NCBI GenBank assembly: GCA_020853795.1
Contig: JADYYF010000052.1
Coordinates: 1-47,698, forward strand
Source: Candidatus Zixiibacteriota bacterium
GTDB lineage: Bacteria > Zixibacteria > MSB-5A5 > CAIYYT01
Reading direction: 5' to 3'
DNA: 47,698 bases
Position numbers and translations under genes: made by a program
Notes under the pieces: generated by a model
The model's input: the letters and a program-made list of their open reading frames with translations, nothing else
The model's database searches: none
Told to the model about the DNA's origin: nothing
Shown here: positions 41,101-47,698 of the stretch, piece by piece
Position numbering within the stretch: the first letter of the stretch is position 1
How the letters are laid out: every line of letters starts with the position of its first letter

Positions 41101-43627
41101 GGCCGCCCATCGGTGAACCGATCGGGTCAACCGCCACAAATTCAAACTTGGTCGGGCGATTCGGCTGGCCGTATCCCTCCTGTGTCTGCCGCAGGCCGAC
41201 GTACGCCGGATAGGGATTAATCGGCGCACCGGTGTAGGCTGTCACTCCCCGCCCGCCCGGTTCAAGCACGGTCACTGAGATGACTCCGCGCAGTGCCGAC
41301 GGCGGCGTCACCGGCGCACTGGTCGGGATCGTATAGGTGAATCGCCCCTGATCATTGAGCTTCGCCTCCGCCAGCGGCGACTTCTGCTCCTTGAACTGCT
41401 TGGTTGCATCCGCGAAATTGAAACTCTTGAACTTCTCGGGCGTGAAGGTGAACGGCTCTACCGTGATCTCGCCTCGGACGGCGCGGCCGGAAGCAGGCGG
41501 CCCGAAGAGCGTGACCGCGTCGACATCCAGCTTGATCGACTCGCCCGCGCTGTACGTCGTCTTGTCGGTCTTCAGCGTCACCTTCATCCGATCCGGCATG
41601 AACTCCTCGACGCTGAAGCGCGCCCGCCCGATCTCGAGATTCTCGCCGATCAACAGCGTTGCCGAGTAGCGTCCGGTCAGCAAGTAGTCGGGAATCGTTG
41701 CGCTGAATTCGGCACCGCCTTGCGAATTGAGCGTCGCCTTCTGCTCATTGATGATTTTGCCGTCCGGCGCGGTCACGCGGAATCGCACCGGGAACGCTTG
41801 GGGCACCTCGGCGTTGGCGCCACGCACAATCGCCGCAAAGTGCGCCGTTTCGCCGGGACGATAGATGTCCCGCTCCAGATAGAGATAGCCCTCGTAACCG
41901 CCGACCAGGAACGGCGCGCCGTCAACATCAAAGTCGGTCGTCGGAATTAGGCGGCGCGTAATCTCTACGAACGACAGGTCCTGCCCCAGGGACGCGAGAA
42001 TCAAGTAGGGTTCCAGCCCCTTGCCCAACGCGGCGAGATCACCGAAGACGGCGATTCCTTCGCCGTTGGTCGTTACTTCTGCCAACTTTTGATTGTTGCG
42101 GCTGAGCAGCGTCACCTTCGCGTTGGCGAGCGGCTGCAACTTGCTCAGCGAATTGACCCAAACCCACAGCTCGTTCTCCGATTTTTTGACGAGAATTCCC
42201 AGGTCGGTGGCAACTACCCATTTGGCGGCGACGTTCCAGCGGTTCTGTCCGTCGCGCGCGGTGAGCCGGTAAATACCGGGACGTTCGGCGTCGAGATAGT
42301 CCCGAACATTGACCGGCGTGACCACCTCGTCATTCGGTCGGTTCTCGACCGGCTGATCCCATTCTTTGACCGTGCGCCCCATCGCCTCCATGTTGTAAAC
42401 CCAATCGTACCACCGCCCGCTTTCGGCCAGGTCATTGGCGTTGAGAAGGTAAACCAGATTGTTGGCAAACACCTGCTGTACCTCGAGCGACACCTTGTCC
42501 ACATTGATCGTCGCTACGCCGACATTCATGTCACCGGTGCGGGTGAGATAGAAACCTTGGCCGACAAAATCTACCTGCGGCGGGATATTCTCGCGTGCCA
42601 AGATCACCGCGCCGGCGAAGTCACGCTTCAACTCCGAACCGTCGATCGCGCGCAGCCCTTTTGTGACCTTGACCTGATAGGTGGTAGTGGCATCGAAGTT
42701 GCCTCGCAAATCGAGGTGACGATGGGTGCCGCTGATTTTGTACGCCACCGGCGGCTCGACCGCAACATACCGGCCCGCAACTTCCGGACTCACCGGCAAA
42801 TTGAATTCGATCCGAATTGCCCGCGTCGCCGGATCATAGGGGGTCGGCAGAACGCTTTCCACCAGCAAATCAGTGCGCCCGGGCAGGTTCAACGGCGTGA
42901 CATGGTCTTCCAGCAACCCGCTGTCGCCGCCGAGGCACTTGAGTCCCTTCGCGATCTTGAGGTAAATCTCCCGCGCCTCCTGCCCGCGCGCCGCATTGCT
43001 CGCCTTCAGGCTCAGGAAGGCGGAATTGTCCTGTGTTTCGACTTCGAAGGGAATCTTGCTGCCGTTGGCATCGACGATGGAAATATTCCTCCCGGCCTCG
43101 CTTGGATCCACCGCGTAGTTGAACTCAACCGATGCCACCAGGTCCGCTTGCTGATCAGTCTCCGGCTTGAGATCATAGCTCAATATCGCCGAGATCACTC
43201 GAAACTGCGGCGTCACAAAAGCAAAGCGCCGCTCCCCACGCAAGACGAATCCGAACTCGGATGTCAGCTTCGATGTCACCTCCGCCGTGTAGCGCGTCGA
43301 CGGTGCCAGCTTGACTTCCGGATAAAACCGCAACTTGTCGCGGGCGATCCACTCGCAACGCCCCGGGAGTTTGGGTGAAAATGCAATCGGCGAAGCTTCG
43401 AGCGCCACATCGAGCAGCGAATCGGGCGCCACCTCACGGGAGAATGTCACCGTGAAATTCGTCGTCTGCGGCACCTCGCCACTGGGACTGAAGGCCTCAA
43501 CCTTGACCGTGTCGCCGCCGGTGCCACTGGTACCGATGTAGATGACTCCCACAATGATGATCAGCGATAGCACCGCAATGATGCTGGTCAACAGCGTCTT
43601 GCTGACACCGCCGCTATTGTTGAGCAT
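38144..43627 (-). CDS. Bacterial alpha-2-macroglobulin with intact thioester motif
   Basis: The protein has 1827 residues from ATG at 43627 (GGAGG 5 nt upstream; ATG at 43639 is weaker). The N-terminus is an uncleaved-looking transmembrane anchor (LLTSIIAVLSLIIIVGVIYIG) and there is no lipobox, unlike E. coli YfhM. MG domains fill the first half (for example YLYLERDIYRPGETAHFAAI). The A2M family domain includes VKPVAFWSGL, and the thioester site GCLEQ is present (Cys1353), followed by the alpha/alpha-barrel TED with its NWSSVYATHFLVEARR segment. Cleavage of the bait region by a foreign protease would expose the thioester and trap it covalently in the periplasm. The partner gene pbpC is 10 nt downstream. 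Confidence 0.95.
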   Translation of the reverse strand: MLNNSGGVSKTLLTSIIAVLSLIIIVGVIYIGTSGTGGDTVKVEAFSPSGEVPQTTNFTVTFSREVAPDSLLDVALEASPIAFSPKLPGRCEWIARDKLRFYPEVKLAPSTRYTAEVTSKLTSEFGFVLRGERRFAFVTPQFRVISAILSYDLKPETDQQADLVASVEFNYAVDPSEAGRNISIVDANGSKIPFEVETQDNSAFLSLKASNAARGQEAREIYLKIAKGLKCLGGDSGLLEDHVTPLNLPGRTDLLVESVLPTPYDPATRAIRIEFNLPVSPEVAGRYVAVEPPVAYKISGTHRHLDLRGNFDATTTYQVKVTKGLRAIDGSELKRDFAGAVILARENIPPQVDFVGQGFYLTRTGDMNVGVATINVDKVSLEVQQVFANNLVYLLNANDLAESGRWYDWVYNMEAMGRTVKEWDQPVENRPNDEVVTPVNVRDYLDAERPGIYRLTARDGQNRWNVAAKWVVATDLGILVKKSENELWVWVNSLSKLQPLANAKVTLLSRNNQKLAEVTTNGEGIAVFGDLAALGKGLEPYLILASLGQDLSFVEITRRLIPTTDFDVDGAPFLVGGYEGYLYLERDIYRPGETAHFAAIVRGANAEVPQAFPVRFRVTAPDGKIINEQKATLNSQGGAEFSATIPDYLLTGRYSATLLIGENLEIGRARFSVEEFMPDRMKVTLKTDKTTYSAGESIKLDVDAVTLFGPPASGRAVRGEITVEPFTFTPEKFKSFNFADATKQFKEQKSPLAEAKLNDQGRFTYTIPTSAPVTPPSALRGVISVTVLEPGGRGVTAYTGAPINPYPAYVGLRQTQEGYGQPNRPTKFEFVAVDPIGSPMGGRTVEVVLQHIYWQSILRNDPSRGYYRYVSEQVVQEVDRFTVTSTGGIGNFDVTPDQYGKYRVIATDSKGGGSASLEFYSSGWGYSPWAMDNPDRIELDLDKEAYFPGETAIVQVRAPFSGKLLLTVEREKVFTHQIVQLKENTATLRLAIAKDWKPNVYVSAHLIRSTDKLERDTPVRAFGVVPLKINTDAQRLAIDLQTPSEIRPNSDLTIKFDINDMVPAAPYVTIAAVDEGICQLTDMKTPDPHGFFFSKKKLAVESYDLYSAILPEVLLKKSPAGDIEAARRRQLTPSSLTRVKPVAFWSGLVKANADGTGSVTFKVPQFNGQLRIMAAAFGGDRFGSTEKRVYVREPLVLTPTFPRFLSSTDELIVPVGIYNGTGRDGRFTVSVKAEGPATVLGEVSQTLQVSGGREAQAYFRIKAGDGMGAVKFTVAAGGNGVEANVTEDVPLRPPVPFVTLAGQGSVTAAAPALFKLPADFIPGTGDYALTVSSFPAVRFAGSLQYLLSYPHGCLEQTTSKLFPMLYFDDLARLAEPELFNKNSVDYFIEEGIAKLANMQLTSGAFMYWPQGSYQHNWSSVYATHFLVEARRAGYTVPDRVYDRALNALQIFARNYPAHSPGRRERDYGDDSGEYYSDARQASYETATYANYVLALAGKPDRSTMNFLRAAALERLSQYSQYQLAGAYALLGDLVTARTLMPNTLAPRDTSDRWESGGNFNSPVRAQAIMLDILAEVEPASPLVPKLVESLMKSANDRSCWHTTQENAFALMALGKIFRKQGDANYTGTVKVDGAIIGRLTPDQHDFRAKDWAGKTIEITLTGSGTAYFYWRADGLPAGLKVDEYDRDLQVRRRFLDEDGNPLTGGNFRQGDLIIAELTIKAPTEAVENVAIVDLLPSAFEIENPRLQSRQAIKWMGEKVYQPRYMDIRDDRMIIYGDFATGREEKIYYGLRVVSAGTFVLPSVRAEAMYAPMISSVASSGKITVTQP

Positions 43628-43693
43628 GGCCGCCTCCATATTTCGTGATGTCCCAGTCGGTCCGACGATTCACTCCATCGGCACCGAGCCCGG

Positions 43694-43718
43694 ATTGTAG
43701 AAACTTGAACATGTTGAA
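43694..43718 (-). promoter_or_regulatory. Possible promoter of the alpha-2-macroglobulin/pbpC operon
   Basis: On the minus strand TACAAT (43699-43694) is a good -10 hexamer about 65 nt upstream of the start codon. The spacer contains AACATGTT (43708-43715) inside the near-palindrome TTCAACATGTTCAA, which could be an operator. No clear -35 hexamer is seen at 17 bp. Confidence 0.3.
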
Positions 43719-43864
43719 ACACCCCTTGAATAAAGATATATGTTGTTGTTTCGATCAGACAAAGCCCTTTACATTTGATCGATTCTTCGCACGACGGATA
43801 CCAGTTCGTCGTGCAGAGAACACTGATTATACACGCGATTGTGCAATTCGACAGAAAATAGAAG

Positions 43865-44356
43865 TCAGCGATGCCGACGAGCAATCAGGCGAGGCAGTAT
43901 CCGTCCAGACCGTTGCCGATAACCCTCGTACTCGTCGTAGCGTTCAAGCAACAACGACTCCTCATGTCGGGATTTGATCTGGAGAAATGCAACGATCAAC
44001 ACCCACAGGATCGTTATTGGAAGAGTGGCATACCAAATCAGGATTCCTGCCGTTACCAATACGACTCCAAGATAGATCGGATGCCGCACGTAGGCATAGA
44101 TCCCGTTTGTCACTAGCCGAGCCCTCTGGTGCGGGGTTGGCACTATGTTAATAATCGAGTCGCGGTTAGCCCTATGATAGACGATCAGCGCGGCCGCCAT
44201 CACCGCAAACCCGCTCAGTGCAACCACGGCGCCAACAAGTGTCTGATATGAGAATCGCTGTATCGGCCGCGTCAACACGACGGCGACTCCCAACGCCGTG
44301 AGCAGTGTCCATTGCGAGGTCATAATCATCGCAAGCTTGAGTTTGCGGCTCATCAT
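43865..44356 (-). CDS. Isoprenylcysteine carboxyl methyltransferase-like membrane protein
   Basis: The protein has 163 residues from ATG at 44356 or the adjacent ATG at 44353; GGAG lies 4-7 nt upstream. It has four hydrophobic segments (about 10-30, 38-60, 95-112, 113-126). The C-terminal half has the ICMT/PEMT-like signature LVTNGIYAYVRHPIYLGVVL, then E in SRHEESLLLERYDEYEGYRQ and GRILP. These enzymes use S-adenosylmethionine at the membrane to methylate lipids or small molecules, and bacterial substrates are mostly unknown. It stands alone; the alpha-2-macroglobulin start is about 240 nt downstream on the same strand. Confidence 0.8.
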   Translation of the reverse strand: MMSRKLKLAMIMTSQWTLLTALGVAVVLTRPIQRFSYQTLVGAVVALSGFAVMAAALIVYHRANRDSIINIVPTPHQRARLVTNGIYAYVRHPIYLGVVLVTAGILIWYATLPITILWVLIVAFLQIKSRHEESLLLERYDEYEGYRQRSGRILPRLIARRHR

Positions 44357-44584
44357 GTATCTCCAGACTTCGTTCGATTGGAGTGCGGTTTCTCGAAGCT
44401 TACGAAAGAAATCCTTTGAAACAAGACCGAACTCTGAATATTTTGTCCAAGAATAACGACGGCGTGCTGGAGGTTTCAGTCTGCAAAATTTGCTCCTTCT
44501 TTTTTCAAACCTGCAGTCATTCGCGTTCCGTCGTGTCTCCGGTTACTCCCGTGAATCCCTGAACTCGACAGAACTGGGCAGCCA

Positions 44585-47146
44585 ATGATCGAAACGCTTC
44601 GAAACGGCACGGAAAAGTTGAGTGGCCTCACCAGTGCTGAAGCCCAGCGCCGCCTGGCGGCCGACGGTCCCAACGCGCTGCCCTCCTCGAAACATCGAAG
44701 TTTCTGGCGAATCGCCTTCGAGGTCGTCAGCGAACCGATGTTCCTGCTGCTCCTGGCCTGCGGCTTCCTCTATTTCATCTCCGGCGATATCACCGAATCG
44801 CTCCTCCTGCTCGGCTTCGTCTTCGTCATCATGGGCATCACCCTCTATCAAGAACGTAAGACCGAGCGCGCGCTGGAGGCGTTGCGCGATCTATCCAGCC
44901 CCCGGGCGCTTGTCATTCGCGATGGCGCCAAGCAGCGCATCGCCGGCCGCGACGTCGTGCGCGACGATCTTCTGCTATTGGCCGAGGGCGACCGCGTCCC
45001 CGCCGACGCAATTCTGCTCGAGGCCAACAACCTGACCATCGACGAATCCCTGCTGACTGGCGAATCGATTCCGGTGCGAAAGAAATCGGGCGCCGGCGAT
45101 GCGCCCATCGCTGCTCCGGGCGGCGATGACTTGCCCTTCGTATTTTCCGGCACCCTGGTTGTGAAAGGGCAGGGAATTGCCCGCGTGGTCGGGATCGGTC
45201 TGAATACCGAAATCGGGAAGATCGGGAGGGCTTTACAGTCGGTCGATACCGAGGGCACGCCTTTGCAGAAAGAAACCGGCCGTCTCGTGCGCACCTTCGC
45301 CTTCCTGGGAATCGCGCTCTGCAGTGCAGTCGTCGTTGTCTATGGTCTCACCCGCAATGACTGGTTGCAGGGCTTTCTCGCCGGTCTGTCCCTGGCCATG
45401 GCGATGCTCCCCGAAGAATTCCCGGTGGTGCTTACGATCTTCCTCGCTCTCGGCGCCTGGCGCATCTCGCGCGCCAACGTGCTGACCCGCAAAGTTCCGG
45501 CGGTCGAAACACTCGGTTCCGCCACCGTCCTCTGCGTCGACAAAACGGGTACTCTGACCATGAACCGCATGTCGGTGCGCGAACTGTACGCCGACGGCGA
45601 GTACCACGACCTGAAGCTGGCCAAGTCTGATATTCCCGAAGTCTTCCACGAGGTCGTCGAATACGCCATCCTCGCCAGCCCCGCCGATCCGTTTGATCCG
45701 ATGGAACGCGCCATGCGCGAACTCGGCCAACGGAAACTGGCCAACACGGAACACCTCCATGATGACTGGACCTTCGAGCGCGAATACCCGCTGACGGACG
45801 AACTCCTGGCCATGACCCGGGTCTGGCGCTCGCCCGACAAGCAAGACTACGTGGTCGCGGCCAAGGGCGCCCCCGAAGCCATTGCCAATCTCTGCCACTT
45901 CTCGATCGACAAGACCAACGGCCTCGCGCGCGTGATCGACAATATGAGCAGTCGCGGCCTGCGCGTCATCGGCGTTGCCCGGGCGCAATTCCATACGGTT
46001 GGATTGCCACCGGGCCAGCACGACTTCGAATTCGAATTCGTGGGATTGCTGGGACTCGAAGATCCCGTCCGGCCGCTGGTCAAGGAGGCGATCAAGGAGT
46101 GCTATGCCGCCGGTATCCGGACAATCATGATCACCGGCGACTATCCCGGTACGGCGCAGAACATCGCTCATCAAATCGGGCTGAGAAACCCCGGGGAGGT
46201 CATCACCGGCGCCGAATTGCAATCGCTCGGCGATCAGGAACTCAGCGCGCGCCTCAAGCACGTCAATCTCTTCGCCCGGATGGTCCCGGAACAGAAACTC
46301 CGGCTTGTGAAAGTCCTCAAGGAGATGGGGGAGGTTGTGGCTATGACTGGCGATGGCGTGAACGATGCCCCGGCCCTGAAATCGGCTCACATCGGTATTG
46401 CCATGGGCGGCCGCGGCACCGACGTGGCTCGCGAATCGGCAGCGCTTGTACTGCTCGAAGACGACTTCGGCTCAATCGTGCAGGCGGTCAAAATGGGGCG
46501 TCGGATCTTCGACAATCTCAAGAAGGCCATGATGTTCATCTTCTCAGTGCACGTGCCCATTGCCGGCTTCTCATTGATTCCGGTGATCCTCAAGTGGCCG
46601 CTGGCGCTGTTTCCGGTGCATATCGTGTTCCTGGAGCTGATCATCGATCCGGCGTGCTCGATCGTGTTTGAAGCGGAGGCCGCCGAGACGAACGTCATGG
46701 ATCGGCCACCTCGCAAGCTCAACGAACCGCTGTTTGGCCGCAAAGCAGTCCTCGTTAGCTTGCTTGAAGGGCTGATTATCCTGACTTCAGTGCTCGTGGT
46801 CTATGGCTTGGCGCTAAACTCCCACACCGAAAACGCCGCGCGCGCTCTCGCCTTTACGACGCTGGTCGTCTGCAACCTCGGCCTGATTCTCACCAACCGG
46901 TCGCAATCTCAGTCAATCCTCAAGACGATCTCCACGCCGAGTCCCACGACCTGGTGGGTAGTCGGCGGCACGGCGGTGTTCCTGTCGCTGGCGCTGTTCG
47001 TGCCATTCTTTCGGGATCTCTTCCGCTTCGACAAACTCCATGCTACCGACCTGATCCTCTGTCTGATCGCTGCTCTCGCCAGTGTCGCCGTGCTCGAAAC
47101 TCTCAAGTGGAAACCAGTGCGGCAGATCCTCGGAATTCGAAAATGA
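44585..47146 (+). CDS. Cation-transporting P-type ATPase (P2-like)
   Basis: The protein has 853 residues from ATG at 44585. It has an N-terminal cation-ATPase segment, actuator motif LLTGESIPV, phosphorylation site Asp319 in DKTGTLTMN, nucleotide-domain motif AAKGAPEAI, hinge [12 protein letters not shown], and a C-terminal four-helix region. The M4 motif is PEEFP rather than PEGLP of SERCA-type pumps. M6 reads [15 protein letters not shown] where calcium pumps have NLxxDxxPA. It therefore belongs to a PEEFP subgroup whose ion is not clear from sequence; Ca2+, Mn2+ or another cation are possible. No regulator or partner is adjacent, and the gene appears monocistronic. Confidence 0.92.
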   Translation: MIETLRNGTEKLSGLTSAEAQRRLAADGPNALPSSKHRSFWRIAFEVVSEPMFLLLLACGFLYFISGDITESLLLLGFVFVIMGITLYQERKTERALEALRDLSSPRALVIRDGAKQRIAGRDVVRDDLLLLAEGDRVPADAILLEANNLTIDESLLTGESIPVRKKSGAGDAPIAAPGGDDLPFVFSGTLVVKGQGIARVVGIGLNTEIGKIGRALQSVDTEGTPLQKETGRLVRTFAFLGIALCSAVVVVYGLTRNDWLQGFLAGLSLAMAMLPEEFPVVLTIFLALGAWRISRANVLTRKVPAVETLGSATVLCVDKTGTLTMNRMSVRELYADGEYHDLKLAKSDIPEVFHEVVEYAILASPADPFDPMERAMRELGQRKLANTEHLHDDWTFEREYPLTDELLAMTRVWRSPDKQDYVVAAKGAPEAIANLCHFSIDKTNGLARVIDNMSSRGLRVIGVARAQFHTVGLPPGQHDFEFEFVGLLGLEDPVRPLVKEAIKECYAAGIRTIMITGDYPGTAQNIAHQIGLRNPGEVITGAELQSLGDQELSARLKHVNLFARMVPEQKLRLVKVLKEMGEVVAMTGDGVNDAPALKSAHIGIAMGGRGTDVARESAALVLLEDDFGSIVQAVKMGRRIFDNLKKAMMFIFSVHVPIAGFSLIPVILKWPLALFPVHIVFLELIIDPACSIVFEAEAAETNVMDRPPRKLNEPLFGRKAVLVSLLEGLIILTSVLVVYGLALNSHTENAARALAFTTLVVCNLGLILTNRSQSQSILKTISTPSPTTWWVVGGTAVFLSLALFVPFFRDLFRFDKLHATDLILCLIAALASVAVLETLKWKPVRQILGIRK

Positions 47147-47210
47147 TTTCGCGTCCCGCCTGTCTCGTCAAGACTTTGAAGCCAAGATAGTTACAAATTT
47201 CACAAAGTCG

Positions 47211-47239
47211 TTGCGAAAGAATACTGCCTGGGTTATATT
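47211..47239 (+). promoter_or_regulatory. Probable sigma-70-type promoter of the 3-hydroxyacyl-CoA dehydrogenase gene
   Basis: TTGCGA (47211-47216) and TATATT (47234-47239) are spaced by 17 bp and match the -35 and -10 consensus at 4/6 and 5/6 positions. Transcription would begin near 47246, about 70 nt before the ATG at 47316. An AGTTA-N6-TCACA half-match (47189-47204) lies upstream but is too degenerate to call. Confidence 0.5.
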
Positions 47240-47315
47240 CACGACAATGTTTTGGCCGATATCCATTGTATGAGAACTTTGCCCGGCCATGGGCGCGTGA
47301 TGGAAAGAGGATAAA

Positions 47316-47698
47316 ATGGCGTTAGATAAAATCGTGGTCGTTGGCGCCGGAACTATGGGTCAGGGCATCGCCCGAACCATTGCGGAAACCGGTACGGAAG
47401 TCATCCTCAACGACATCTCCGAGGAAGTCCTGAAACACTCAGTTGAATCCCTCTCAGACTCGTTGAACCGCGAAATCGAAAAGTGGGGTATCACGAAATC
47501 CGAGAAAAAAGCTATTCTTTCGCGAGTCAAAGCCAGCACCGATATCAATATGGTCAAGAAAGCGCGTATCGTGATCGAGGCCATTCCCGAAAGCATCGAA
47601 CTGAAGCGCGATTTGCTGGCACGACTGGATAAGTTCTGTCCGCCCGAAACGATCTTCATCACCAATACTGCGACCCTCTCGATCTCGCAGTTGGCGTC
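47316..47698 (+). CDS. 3-hydroxybutyryl/3-hydroxyacyl-CoA dehydrogenase (N-terminal part)
   Basis: 127 codons are visible from ATG at 47316 (AGAGGATAAA upstream) before the window ends. The NAD-binding Rossmann start is clear: KIVVVGAGTMGQGIARTIAE, then Asp in ILNDISEE. Further on are VIEAIPESIELKRDLLARLD and IFITNTATLSISQLA, the usual TNTSTLSI region with the first Ser replaced by Ala. The family oxidises (S)-3-hydroxyacyl-CoA with NAD in butanoate or fatty-acid metabolism. The C-terminal dimerisation domain is outside the window, so neither a fusion nor the neighbours can be judged. Confidence 0.92.
   Translation, partial: MALDKIVVVGAGTMGQGIARTIAETGTEVILNDISEEVLKHSVESLSDSLNREIEKWGITKSEKKAILSRVKASTDINMVKKARIVIEAIPESIELKRDLLARLDKFCPPETIFITNTATLSISQLA

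Noticed and set aside
42089-43378. A 429-residue plus-strand frame inside the alpha-2-macroglobulin gene
   Set aside because: No recognisable domain, and the minus strand encodes a continuous, clearly conserved protein here.
45233-46390. A 385-residue minus-strand frame inside the P-type ATPase gene
   Set aside because: It lies opposite the phosphorylation and hinge motifs of the ATPase and has no domain of its own.
47189-47204. AGTTA-CAAATT-TCACA as a fourth CRP-like site before the dehydrogenase gene
   Set aside because: Only one half matches the consensus and it is not palindromic like the other three sites.

Overview
The window reads as a piece of a Gram-negative bacterial chromosome of moderately high GC. 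It has beta-barrel outer-membrane proteins, Lol-type lipoproteins, a TonB-dependent receptor, Tat and Sec signal peptides, many two-component proteins and a secreted protein ending in two dockerin-type Ca-binding repeats. Dockerin-tailed secreted proteins together with abundant multiheme cytochromes recall uncultured FCB-related candidate phyla such as Zixibacteria; this is inference and no rRNA or tRNA is present to test it.

Layout. (a) 1-8575, minus strand: an outer-membrane electron-conduit-like operon. In order of transcription it encodes a beta-barrel with a discoidin-like insert, a small lipoprotein, a two-domain CsgG-like exported protein, an internally duplicated parvulin isomerase, a 26-heme cytochrome and a cytochrome with at least 14 hemes that runs off the window. 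(b) 8590-10910, minus: an NHL beta-propeller and a hexaheme cytochrome closely resembling the OmcS/OmcE nanowire cytochromes, ending in an intrinsic terminator. (c) 10911-11302: a regulatory region with two CRP/HcpR-like palindromes and a hairpin. (d) 11303-12103: a membrane-anchored heptaheme cytochrome. (e) 12268-18257, minus: a surface-antigen-type barrel, a lipoprotein with protein-kinase-like motifs, a PAP2 phosphatase, a histidine kinase and a response regulator, tightly packed. (f) 18403-26893, plus: a large multi-PAS hybrid kinase, an ADP/ATP-carrier-like transporter with HEAT repeats, a HEAT protein, a cNMP-fold protein, a receiver-PP2C phosphatase and a receiver. (g) 27034-32026: a TonB-dependent receptor and a dockerin-tailed beta-helix protein. 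(h) 32357-35665: a Tat-exported 4x[4Fe-4S] subunit, an NrfD/HybB-type membrane subunit and a 13-heme cytochrome, preceded by a palindrome nearly identical to those in (c). (i) 35812-43627, minus: PBP1C and a thioester-containing bacterial alpha-2-macroglobulin. (j) 43865-47698: an ICMT-like methyltransferase, a P-type ATPase and the start of a 3-hydroxyacyl-CoA dehydrogenase.

The most interesting reading is that modules (a), (b), (d) and (h) form one extracellular electron transfer chain. Quinol would be oxidised by the NrfD/FeS/13-heme complex. Electrons would then cross the periplasm through multiheme cytochromes, pass the outer membrane at the barrel-cytochrome conduit, and leave the cell along an OmcS-like cytochrome filament. 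Modules (b) and (h) appear to share one CRP/FNR-family regulator, judged from the near-identical 16-bp palindromes. The regulator itself is not in the window.
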